A stretch of DNA of 35,000 nucleotides from Prorocentrum cordatum (Eukaryota; Sar; Dinophyceae; Prorocentrales; Prorocentraceae). The DNA lies in NCBI GenBank assembly GCA_963575745.1, contig CAUYUJ010018332.1, forward strand, positions 157,540-192,539, written 5' to 3'. The translations under genes and the position numbers were made by a program. Positions 1 through 7,714 of the stretch are shown here, one piece after another. The notes under the pieces are model-generated. The model made no database searches, was not told where the DNA came from, and saw nothing but the letters and a program-made list of their open reading frames with translations. How positions within the stretch are numbered: position 1 is the stretch's first letter; the number at the start of each line of letters is the position of its first letter.

Positions 1-3
1 AAC

Positions 4-92
4 GAGGATCGAGGATCCAAGGATCCGAGGATCCAGGAGCGAGGATCGAGGAGTCCAGGATCCAAGGATCGAGGATCCAAGGACCTGGGATT
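4..92. repeat. Short tandem repeat built on GAGGATC
   Basis: Degenerate head-to-tail copies of GAGGATC/GAGGATCCAAG run from the left edge to about 92. The array may continue beyond the window. No coding signal is seen. Confidence 0.75.
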
Positions 93-404
93 CAGGCTTC
101 TACGCGTCTCAGGTCCTCTTCGGGCCTCTGGCGGCCTCGGGGGGACCTCCGAAGCCCTCCAGGGGCTCCGCCCTCCTCCTGCTCCTCCCGCTCCTCTGCT
201 TCTCCCTCGACGCCCTCCCCTCCCCTGCTCCTCCCGCTGCTCCTCCCCCTGCTTCTCCCCTTCTCCTCCCTTGCCTCACCCCTCTTCCTTCCCGACTTCC
301 TCTGCTCCCCTTCTCCCTCGGCCCCCTGCTTCTCCCTTGCTCCTCCCCTGCTTCTCCCCTGCTTCTCCCTCGACTCCTCCCTCCCCCTGCTCCAGCAGGG
401 GCCT

Positions 405-480
405 TGCCCTGGAAGAGGTCCGAGAAACACGAAGTGGTCATTGTGGTGCCCCCGAGGGTGCGCATGGAGTCGCTGACCAC
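405..480 (-). CDS. Probable internal exon of an MFS transporter (downstream exon)
   Basis: Read on the minus strand from 480 downwards, the segment translates as VVSDSMRTLGGTTMTTSCFS followed by DLFQGK. It is protein-like and lies between pure simple-sequence DNA. It follows an AG (481-482 on the plus strand reads CT) and continues in phase from the exon at 1609-1775, whose last residues are LLLEK. The joined stretch would follow the third transmembrane helix of an MFS fold and lead into the next loop. The 3' boundary is uncertain: the frame drifts into low-complexity Gly/Arg after GKAP, so a donor near 402-408 is likely, possibly of the GC type that dinoflagellates tolerate. Assignment to the same gene is inference from strand, phase and sense. 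Confidence 0.5.
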
Positions 481-540
481 CTTCTCCCGGGGGAATCGTA
501 CGCTATCCGCTGTCCTACCCGCTCCTTCCCTCCTCCCTCC

Positions 541-705
541 CTCCCTTCCTCCTTCACCCCTGTCCCTCTCCCCCCCTCCTCATTCTCCTCCGCCTCCTCC
601 TCTTCCGCCTCCTCTTCCTCCTCCTCCTCCTCCTCCTCCTCTTCCTCCTCCTCCTCCTCCTCCTCCTCCTCCTCCTCCTCCTCCTCCTCCTCCCTCCCCT
701 CAATC
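541..705. repeat. (CCT)n microsatellite and polypyrimidine tract
   Basis: Nearly uninterrupted CCT/CTC triplets form a homopyrimidine plus strand. The wider region from about 160 to 735 is also CT-rich. Open frames here are poly-Ser, poly-Pro or poly-Leu in all three frames and are not credible genes. Confidence 0.95.
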
Positions 706-840
706 CCCTCACTCCCTCCTCTTCCCTGTCTCTTCTCTCGCCCCCTTCTCCTGGAGGGCAGGGGACATAAGTGGAAGGGAGCAGGCGTCGGCGCAACCCT
801 CTTCCTTCCGCGCTCTCATTCCATGCAACCTGCACGACGA

Positions 841-968
841 CGATGCTGATACTTATGATGATGCTGATGATGATGCTGATGATGCTGAGGATGACGATGC
901 TGATGATGATGCTGATCATGATGCTGACTATGATGATGAGGCTGATGATGTTGGTGATGATGATACTA

Positions 969-1012
<44 letters not shown>

Positions 1013-1185
1013 AATGATGATGATGCTGATGACGATGATGACGATGATGACGATGATGATGATGATGCTGATGATGATGATTATCATGATGATGCAGATG
1101 ACTATGACGGTACTGATGATGCTGATGATGATGCTGATGCTGGGGATGCTGCTGCTGATGATAGTGATGATGTTGGTGGTGGTTC

Positions 1186-1244
<59 letters not shown>

Positions 1245-1273
1245 CTGCTGCTGCTGATGATGATGATGCTGAC
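841..1273. repeat. (GAT)n microsatellite with GCT interruptions
   Basis: GATGAT runs are interspersed with GCT and GAC triplets. The period of 3 keeps several frames open: poly-Asp and poly-Met on plus, poly-Ile and poly-His on minus. All four readings are homopolymeric, so no coding call is made. Confidence 0.95.
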
Positions 1274-1608
1274 GCAAGGACAACCTTGATGAAGCACTGC
1301 GTCCGTACCACTGTAATTGACTGTACGGCGGGGTCCTGCTTTGACGTCGTGTGGGCCGTGCTTACACCGCGTGGGCCGCGCTTGCCCCGCGTGGGTCGTT
1401 TACAATTGAGCGATCTCCGCCCCTGGAGGTCGCTGGAGGCTCTGGACCCCATCTTTCGCAAGCATTTCGCGCCGTGGGTTTCCCTCTGTAGGTCCCATGG
1501 ACTGAATCAGGCCACCGCAGGGCGTTCATCCTGGACCGCCCCGCGCCAGCGTCGCCGCCGCGTCGAGGGGGCGCGAACCTGTCGTACCTCGGATGTTGGG
1601 CCCCGGAC

Positions 1609-1775
1609 CTTCTCCAGCAGCAGCACCGCCGCTGTGGGTCGAATCGCGCCCACGAGCTTGAGCAGCAGGGCCGCGCCAGGCGCCAGCAGCATGAAGGGCT
1701 TCCGCCCGATGCGGTCCGACAATGCCCCGACCGAGGGGCTCACGAGGAAGTCCGACAGCGCCACCAGCGCCGCCC
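1609..1775 (-). CDS. Internal exon of an MFS transporter carrying motif A
   Basis: The minus strand translates as AALVALSDFLVSPSVGALSD and continues RIGRKPFMLLAPGAALLLKL, then VGAIRPTAAVLLLEK. The string GALSDRIGRK matches the MFS motif A (G-x-L-[SA]-D-R-x-G-R-[RK]) between helices 2 and 3. The hydrophobic run FMLLAPGAALLLKLVGAI fits helix 3 and TAAVLLLEK the start of helix 4. MFS proteins are membrane carriers that move small solutes by facilitated, symport or antiport mechanisms; the substrate cannot be told. The exon is bounded by AG (CCAG at 1776-1779 on minus) and by AAG/GTCCGG at 1609/1608. An alternative donor GAG/GTACGA lies at 1588. Upstream exons (helices 1-2) were not found; downstream ones are probably at 405-480 and off the left edge. 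Confidence 0.65.
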
Positions 1776-1876
1776 CTGGACGGCTGCGGCGATGCGCGGG
1801 GAGTCGCAACAATGAAGAGATGCCGCACGACGACGAATAATAATTGCACGGTAAGAAGAAGAGCGCTGAGAATACT

Positions 1877-2130
1877 GAGGAGGAGGAGGAGGATGAGGAT
1901 GAGGATGAGGAGGAGAAGGAGGAGGAGGAGGAAGAGGAAGGGGAGGATGAAGAGGAGGGGGAGGGGGAGAAGGAGGAGGAGGAGGAGGAGGAGGAGGAGG
2001 AGGGGGAGGAGGAGAGGAGGGGGAGGTGGAGGAGGGGAGGAGGAGAGGAGGAGGAGGAGGAGAAGGAGAGGAGGAGGGAGGAGAGAGAGGAGGAGGAGGA
2101 GGAGGAGGAGGAGGAGGAAGAGGAGGATGG
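1877..2130. repeat. (GGA)n homopurine tract
   Basis: About 250 bp of GAGGAGGAG with rare A, T or extra G interruptions. The purine strand is on plus. Frames read as poly-Glu, poly-Arg or poly-Gly, and on minus as poly-Ser, poly-Leu or poly-Pro. Confidence 0.95.
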
Positions 2131-2362
2131 GGGGACGCAAACGACCGCGGCGGACACGCGCCTGGGCCTGGCCGAGGCCAGCCGGGCAAGGCGAGCCGGT
2201 GGGCCACGGGGAGAGAGGCAGGGCAGGCGAGGGGAGGCCCTCCTCCTCCTCGAGCGGCGCAACAGCGCTAGGCCACGCGCGTCCTGGCCTCCTCTGGAGC
2301 TGAGGGGCAACGATCGGGGGGGAACTAGTAGGGGAACGAACCATGGCATAAACATAACAACT

Positions 2363-2384
2363 CGGAGGTCCGCGCGGACCTCCG
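2363..2384. repeat. Perfect 22-bp palindrome
   Basis: The half-site CGGAGGTCCGC is followed by its exact complement, giving a perfect 22-bp GC-rich inverted repeat with no loop. AT-rich flanks (ATAAACATAACA on the left, TTTTATGTTCAT on the right) extend the symmetry imperfectly. The extended frames on both strands read RRSARTS across it, as expected for a palindrome. It could be a hairpin terminator or the core of a small foldback element. Confidence 0.8.
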
Positions 2385-2436
2385 GGTTTTTATGTTCATG
2401 TCATTCCTAGTTTCCCTGAATAGACAGAGGGGGCAT

Positions 2437-2584
2437 GCACCGACCTCGAATGACCGATGCATTGCCCATGCATCGTCGACGCACAGTCGATGCAGACCGC
2501 CCCGTGCATCGTCCACACATCGTCGGTACATCGCCCTGGTATCAACGATGCGTCGTCGATGCATCAACCGTTCGAGGTCGGTGC
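2437..2584. repeat. Foldback element with 14-bp terminal inverted repeats and GCATCG motifs
   Basis: The arms GCACCGACCTCGAA (2437-2450) and TTCGAGGTCGGTGC (2571-2584) are perfect inverses. Symmetry continues inward through GATGCAT on both sides. The interior contains many GCATCGTC/GATGCA units, themselves near-palindromic. The size (148 bp), terminal inverted repeats and lack of coding resemble a MITE or foldback element. No clear target-site duplication was identified. Confidence 0.6.
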
Positions 2585-2889
2585 GTCCCTTCTGTGGCCA
2601 TCTCCCCCTGTCGTTGCCCCCCGAGGAGCGCGCTCTTTGAGCGGGAGTTCGGGCCGGATCCAGCCGGGGCAGCGAGGGGCCCTCGAAGGTCCCAAGCAAG
2701 AGGGGGATAGGGCAGAATGGTGGGGAGAGACGCGGCGAGGGGAAGGGGCCACAATGGGGGCTGCCACTCTGTGCTCGTGCCGGCTGTTTCGCCCCTCCCG
2801 GGCTCCGCGGTTGATCTGCGTGGCAACCTGGGCGGTCTCTGAAACTCTAGGATGCAAGCAGCCCAGACGGACCTCCTCGTCATCCCCTG

Positions 2890-2965
2890 ACAGGAGGAGG
2901 AGGAGGAGGAGGAGGAGGAGGAGGAGGAGGAGGAGGGGGAGGAGGAGGAGGAGGAGGAGGAGGAC
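2890..2965. repeat. (AGG)n microsatellite
   Basis: About 75 bp of uninterrupted AGG triplets with one G-rich interruption near 2936. It directly abuts the 73-bp repeat family that begins at 2967. Confidence 0.95.
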
Positions 2966-2966
2966 C

Positions 2967-3310
2967 AGTGTAAACCCAAGGCGCATCAACCCTGTTGCAA
3001 TGAACCCTCCCTCCAGAATCCCTCTTCATATGGCCACGAGAATGTATTCCAATTGCAGGAAGTGCCCCATTGGAAGACAACCGTCTGCGAATCTTTACTC
3101 GAACCGAAACAAAACTCTTGTGACTTCGTCACCGCGAGCCAGCGTGACTGCTGCGTCCTGACAGCCCTAAATCGTGCCAGAACACCGTTCTTGGGACTTC
3201 AACACCGAGAATCAACGAGATTCTTGCGTCCCGACAATCCTGAATCGTTCCAGAACGCCACTCCTCGGACTTCAGGCATGCAAATTCGTGTGAAACACTT
3301 GCAAGCATAA
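2967..3310 (+). repeat. Dispersed repeat containing 73-bp tandem units, copy 1
   Basis: The head AGTGTAAACCCAAGGCGC (2967-2984) recurs at 26575-26592, and similarity continues for about 300 bp in both places. Inside, a unit containing ATCAACG, a TTGCGTCC-like word, CCTGAATCGTTCCAGAACRCC and GGACTTCA repeats with a period of 73 bp (the CCAG words lie at 3177 and 3250). No convincing reading frame is seen. It is probably a non-autonomous dispersed repeat or satellite-like element. Confidence 0.7.
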
Positions 3311-3486
3311 CGTAATCGACACACGAACCCGGAAAACGAGGTAGAAATGTGGAACACATAATTTTTCAAAACGCCAAACACTTGCAATGCTCAAGGTAAC
3401 GCTGGCGATGTACCATGCCAGGGGCTGTGTTGTGTTGTGTTGTGCTGTGATGGATTGAAAATATGCTATGCCGCGTTGACCTGTGC

Positions 3487-3874
3487 TGTGCCCCCCCCAC
3501 CCCCCCCGGAGTTCTGCTCTGCAAGGGTGAGGGCAGGATAGGGAGGGGGTGGGTGGGCGCTCTGCAGGGGGGGGGCTGCAAAGGGGGGGGGGCTTTCTCA
3601 GGCGGGAGGGGGAGCTGCAGGTGCGGGGAAAGGCTGGAGGGTCCGCTTTGCAGATGGACGCTCTGCAAGGGGAAGGGGGGGGGGGGAACAGGAGCGAGGG
3701 GGGGCGACAGGAGAGAAGGGGGGGGGGACAGGAGAGAGGGGGGGGACAGGAGAGGGGGGGGGACAGGAGAGGGGGGGGGGGGGGACAGGAGAGAGGGGGG
3801 GGGTCAGGAGAGAGGAGGGGGGGGGGGAGGCGGAGAGAGTGGGGGGAGGGGGGGAACAGGAGAGAGGGGGGGGG
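3487..3874. repeat. G-rich minisatellite, left part
   Basis: After a short poly-C run at 3491-3508, the plus strand carries repeated units of the type GGGGGGGACAGGAGAGA with G runs of 7 to 12. The same unit resumes at 13322 to the right of the Copia element, so the array was split by its insertion. Many adjacent long G runs give high G-quadruplex potential. Shadow frames are poly-Gly/Arg. Confidence 0.9.
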
Positions 3875-3879
3875 AGAGG
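3875..3879. repeat. Left target-site duplication AGAGG
   Basis: AGAGG lies immediately before the 5' LTR and matches 13322-13326 immediately after the 3' LTR. Five bases is the usual duplication length for Ty1/Copia integrases. Because the target is a repeat rich in AGAGG, chance agreement cannot be excluded. Confidence 0.65.
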
Positions 3880-4010
3880 AGTAAGGATATTAGGCCCCTG
3901 GGAATAATAGAGAGTGTATAGATGAATTATAACTCATATTGGAATAGGATGTTCAGAAGTGACTGAGAGAGCTCCCCGATATCGGGGCTCAAGCCTTCCA
4001 AAAACTAATT
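3880..4010 (+). repeat. 5' LTR (131 bp)
   Basis: Begins AGTAAGGAT and ends AAACTAATT; the partner LTR at 13191-13321 begins identically and ends AAACTAACT, giving AGT...ACT terminal inversion rather than the usual TG...CA. It contains the 14-bp perfect palindrome CCCCGATATCGGGG (3974-3987) followed by CTCAAG. It is very short for an LTR. No TATA box is evident. Confidence 0.92.
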
Positions 4011-4011
4011 C

Positions 4012-4024
4012 TGGTAGCGGAGCT
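4012..4024 (+). promoter_or_regulatory. Primer binding site resembling tRNA-iMet 3' end complement
   Basis: TGGTAGCGGAGCT starts one base after the LTR. Eukaryotic initiator tRNA-Met 3' complements read TGGTAGCAGAG or TGGTATCAGAGC, so 10 of the first 11 positions agree with the first form. This is the typical primer for Copia elements and fixes the element's orientation and the 3' edge of the LTR. Confidence 0.8.
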
Positions 4025-4110
4025 GGTGACGACCAGCTCCGGGTACCGCCCCTCCGGCGAGCGCGCGCGGCCCGCGCCATCCGCGCCATCCGCGCCGCCA
4101 GGCGGCGCGC

Positions 4111-4380
4111 TACTTCATCAAGACGACGAAGTACTGGAGGCAGAACATCGGCCTCATCTTCCATATCTGCGTGTTCATCGCAAAAGACGATCCCGCGAGC
4201 TTCCACGGCTACAAGATTGGAGAGCCCTACGCGACATCCTGCGAGGACAACGGCAGCAACCACATCAATTGCTACCTGGACAGTTTCACCTTCTACGACA
4301 CTTGCGACGAGAGTTCTGAACATCCCGCATTCCTGGACAACGACAGCGACGCAATGGCTGGTAGAAATGATGATCACGAA
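4111..4380 (+). pseudogene. 5' coding segment of the Copia element, unrecognised
   Basis: In the frame of the following Gag segment the translation begins YFIKTTKYWRQNIGLIFHIC, then VFIAKDDPASFHGYKIGEPY, and runs on without a stop into the Gag region. The first 25 codons are almost all C- or G-ending (TAC TTC ATC AAG), more strongly biased than the rest of the element. No family is recognised. It may be the true N-terminus of Gag or a host segment picked up by the element. Upstream, 4040-4110 is an Ala/Arg-rich GCGCCATCC repeat. Confidence 0.4.
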
Positions 4381-5072
4381 AAAGGAGGACTCGGCCTGGA
4401 GGATTTCACAAAGAATGTACCTCCAAGATGGAAACCCAATATTCGAGGATACACGTTCCGGAGATATATACATAAGTTACGATTATGGTGGAGGCTCACG
4501 GACGAGGAGAGCGAAGAACGCATCGGCCCATTTATCGTGAGTCGGTTGAAGGGCCCACCATTTACACAGGCAGTGAGCTACACGATCACTCGCGGCGAAG
4601 TGACCTACCGAGGCGACGAGGCCATGGCACCACCGGCTATTCCTGCAGATGCAGCTCAAGGCATGGTTGGAGAGCACAGCGGCATCAGACAGTTCCTTGA
4701 TAAGTTGAAGTCAGTTTACGAGTTGCACGACCAAGACCGAAGGGTATCGTGTTGGACGCCTACTTCGACTGCAGGCGCGGCAACAGCGATCTCACGACCT
4801 GGATTGCTCAGTACGAAATGGCATACGAGGACGCTTGTGAAGAGGGCGGCCTCCAAATGAATACAGTTGGCAAGGCGCACTTTCTGCTCAAGAATTCAGA
4901 CCTTAACGAGAAGCGCATCGATGACACCAACCTGCATGTTGGTGGCGACTTAGCTCAGTATCAGGCCATCCGTGGGGTACGTATGAGATTAGGCATGGAA
5001 GATCAATCACAGCACCATCAGGATTGGGCACTCTACACATATCAGAATGGTAACGAGCATGATCTCACGTAA
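4381..5072 (+). pseudogene. Copia Gag, capsid-like part (frameshifted)
   Basis: Gag forms the cytoplasmic virus-like particle in which reverse transcription occurs. In the first frame the text VPPRWKPNIRGYTFRRYIHK followed by LRLWW resembles the start of dinoflagellate Copia Gag; it stays open to 4860 but loses sense after about 4740. The frame one base back takes over at 4749 with LDAYFDCRRGNSDLTTWIAQ and YEMAYEDACEEGG, typical of a Gag helical region, and ends at TAA 5070-5072. The two frames overlap by 112 bp. A single-base deletion near 4740 explains this best; a programmed -1 shift is the alternative, but no slippery heptamer was identified. Confidence 0.7.
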
Positions 5073-5081
5073 TATCATGAT

Positions 5082-6047
5082 GTGTGGTACGAGGCCTACG
5101 ACGTGAACGAATACGAATGGGGCTGGACCGATGACGAAGGATGGAGTGCAACCCTCGACGGCGAGTGGTATTGCATGATAGACGACGACACAGGGCTGCA
5201 ATTTGATCAGGACGGCGAATGCCTAGAGGAACTTACGATCGAAGATTACGCGATCTACTACGGAGGCAGCAAAGGCAAGAACCGTGGTAAAGGATACGGC
5301 GGCGGCAAAGGGTATCGACGCAGCAGCAAGGGCAATAACAAAGGCAAAGGCAAGCGCAAAGGCAAGAAGTTTGCACCAAACCACGGTGGCAAAGGCAATC
5401 ACGGAGGAGCTCAGAATGGTTGCAGTACCTGTGGCAGCAAATGGCATCGACATGGCCAATGCCCCACGAAAGGGCAGCAACCTCATGCAGCAGCAGCACC
5501 TCCTCAACCTATCAAGGAACGCGGTCGTGGCAAGACCGGTAGTCGACATTGCAATCAAGAGCCAGCTGGTTCTGCAGCTTCAGCCAATGGTTCCAGTTAC
5601 CACAGTTCATCAGCAGCCAATTGGCATCATCTTCCCGACATGGACGTGAGCTCACTGGTACCTGGTGACAGTGGCCTGGCTGGTGCAGCGACATCGGTGG
5701 CCAGCGCGATTTCAGTTCAGCACATCATTCCTGAAAGCACCGAGACTGAGGAGACCACTACGGAACGGACTCGGCAGTCTCCCGACGAATACTACGACGC
5801 GCATGATCAGGAAGCAGATATGCAGGACCGCACATGGTACAGTACAGACGGCGACATCTACGACGACTTCGGATCGGCAACTAGACTGAGAACGACGAAG
5901 GGCAAAGGTAATAACAATAACTCAAGTACCTCTTCCTGGAAACGCGATCCGAAGATTGAGCAGCCGCATCTCAGTTTCAACGCACCTGTACCTTCCAGCT
6001 GGCCCTCTTTCTCATCCTCGGCGGCAACATCATTATCAGAGTATTAG
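5082..6047 (+). pseudogene. Copia Gag nucleocapsid part with CCHC zinc knuckle
   Basis: It is in the same frame as the preceding segment, separated only by TAA 5070-5072. Residues 1-50 are acidic (DDE, EYEWGW). Residues 63-107 are a basic Gly/Lys-rich nucleic-acid-binding tract (GSKGKNRGKGYGGGKGY). A zinc knuckle follows: C114-x2-C117-x4-H122-x4-C127, sequence CSTCGSKWHRHGQC, the retroviral/Copia CCHC signature that binds element RNA. Residues 130-321 are Ser/Thr/Ala-rich without a recognised domain. The ORF ends at TAG 6045-6047, after which the same frame continues into the protease region, so the stop is probably a mutation or a readthrough site. Confidence 0.8.
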
Positions 6048-6050
6048 ACA

Positions 6051-7058
6051 ATGGCAGAGAGGGTTGCTCTGCAGTGCAGACAATCAGCTACCGCATCACC
6101 ACCCTCGGCACCGACGACATCAACCACGAATTCTGCGAAGTACCCCATGGAAGAACCTACATTGGCACTGGGTTCACCAACGAAGAATCAGACATTGGCA
6201 GAAAAGCTACGAGCACAGTGCTCCATGAATTTGCTCTCATCCAAGATCGTGCACGCATGCGCCGAAAATAACCACTCCGTCTATATGACCATTCAAGGAA
6301 AGCTTCGCTTGGGCATTATCGTCGACCCAGGCGCTAGTGACGGTCTTCTCGGCACCGAAACTCTCCGAGAATGGGTTCAGTACATCTACGAAACTCTTGG
6401 CATCAAGTGTCAATGCGGCAGATCAGAAGCATCATTGACGGGTATCAGCGGTGAGGCAGATCCATCGTGTGGCGAGTTTATCGGCAAGATCGGCATTAGT
6501 GGTTTACCACCGAATACGACCTATCGTGGCGATCTCATTGGTGGCAATGGATCACGATGCCCAGCGCTCTTGCCCAACAACACAGTGCTGGCACAGAGAT
6601 CCATCATATACGAGAACATGCTTGCCAAAAAAGATGGCATTCTGGCACTGCTACCGCCGGGTCAGAGAGCATCTGTCACCAGACTGTACCTCACGGACTC
6701 CAAGCACCTATTCTTGCTGATTGACGATTTCCACGAACAGACGATCACCGAGCGCACGGACCTTATCAACAGAATCGAGCATCGCACTGCTGAGCTGCTT
6801 GGCAGGTGCCCGACAACGCAGACACGAAGCCCAGGGATTTCACTACGTGCGGAGAAACCCTGGCCTGTCGATAATACAGCCGCCCTTGTGCGAGATGACC
6901 CTGTACGTGATGACACACCAACAGAGGCCCCTAAGAAGCAGGATCAGTGTAAAGATATGGATATTGAGAAGAACGCCAAGATCTACCTGAAGACAGACAT
7001 TCGGTCAGAGACCTCAGAAACGCTGACACACTCGACCAGGACAGCGTACATGAGTTAG
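6051..7058 (+). pseudogene. Copia aspartic protease region
   Basis: In the 335-codon frame the active-site motif is VDPGASDGLLG, with the catalytic Asp at residue 92 (codon 6324-6326). It follows the short hydrophobic strand KLRLGII, as in retropepsins, which act as homodimers to cleave the Gag-Pol polyprotein. The motif is DPGA rather than the textbook D[ST]GA; whether this is family-specific or damage cannot be told here. A later hydrophobic stretch (LLPPGQRASVTRLYLTDSKHLF) leads to a polar linker. The ORF ends at TAG 7056-7058, again with the same frame resuming beyond it. Confidence 0.75.
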
Positions 7059-7713
7059 CATTGCAGCGACGCCAAGGCATTCTACGAGCACTGGAAGCAG
7101 TTCAATGTACCGAGATAGCACAGTGATCTCTGGCCTGACAACTTCACGGCCAGCGAGCAGACGCAAATGGATGCAGAGTATCGAGTTATACCAGAACAGT
7201 CTTACCATCGTTCACGACTCCCCATGATTACGCCCAACAATGTGGACCACTTCATCAAGCACATGGAGACCTTCGAACAGTCAATGATAACACTTCTGCT
7301 CGAAGTACGCTCTGGGACTGGGAGCACATCGTTTGAGGTCTTCACCAATCAATGCATTGTCTCAACACCAATCGATTATACATACGGATGGGATCTACAT
7401 CGAGACGAGCGACGAGCGGCTCTGAAACGAACTGTTCAAGCTTTTCGTCCACGACGTACGATCTGCGAATTCCTCTGCATACCCTAGTCACAATCCACGA
7501 ATCGTTCGGATCCTCGAGAACTGGAGCAGCGACGGCAGGCAAAACGACAAATGCTCTTCTGGTTCATGTGGGATTCATGTCCAGAGATACTGCAGCATGA
7601 TTGCGATTTCATCGTGGAACACCCATGGCGCTCACATATCTGGACATAATCTCCACTGAAGGATCTGGATAAAGTAATTCAGGAACATCAAGGGCGCTAC
7701 ACGACAACACGAC
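7059..7713 (+). pseudogene. Methyltransferase-like (Rossmann SAM-binding type) domain between protease and integrase
   Basis: The protease frame continues through stops at 7116, 7485 and 7647. It reads LLEVRSGTGSTSFEVF (near 7300), PIDYTYGWDLHRDERRAALK, then a C-I-P-stop-S-Q-S-T-N-R segment (7479-7502), ELEQRRQAKRQMLFWFMWD and DFIVEHPWRSHIW. The order resembles class I SAM methyltransferases: a glycine motif I (E-V-x-S-G-T-G), an acidic second strand (PIDYTYGWD), and a proline/cysteine catalytic-loop-like segment with conserved S and R, followed by helices. TAG 7485 probably replaces the Trp of a PWS motif. Function is inferred from pattern only; a transfer of methyl groups to element DNA or RNA would be possible but is unproven, and this copy is broken. 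Confidence 0.5.
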
Positions 7714-7714
7714 C

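Larger units (their letters stand above)
481..1608 (-). other. Putative MFS intron filled with microsatellites, flanked by a 9-bp direct repeat
   Basis: On the minus strand the segment begins GT (1608-1607) and ends AG (482-481). The 9-mer GGAGAAGGT occurs at both splice junctions (minus strand of 1607-1615 and of 479-487). The interior consists mainly of (GAT)n at 841-1273 and a CCT-rich tract at 541-705, plus about 300 bp of unique sequence at 1275-1600. Terminal direct repeats at splice sites are what an intron inserted as a mobile element (introner) leaves. Intron status rests on the coding sense of the two flanking exons. Confidence 0.45.

Noticed and set aside
404-1840. 478-codon plus-strand frame with poly-Pro and poly-Asp
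   Set aside because: It is open because of period-3 repeats (CCT and GAT). Its non-repeat end overlaps the MFS exon in antisense, and the minus strand carries the recognisable motif.
3463-3921. Gly/Arg-rich frames in the poly-G region
   Set aside because: They are translations of the G-rich minisatellite, and differ in each frame only by Gly/Arg/Glu content.
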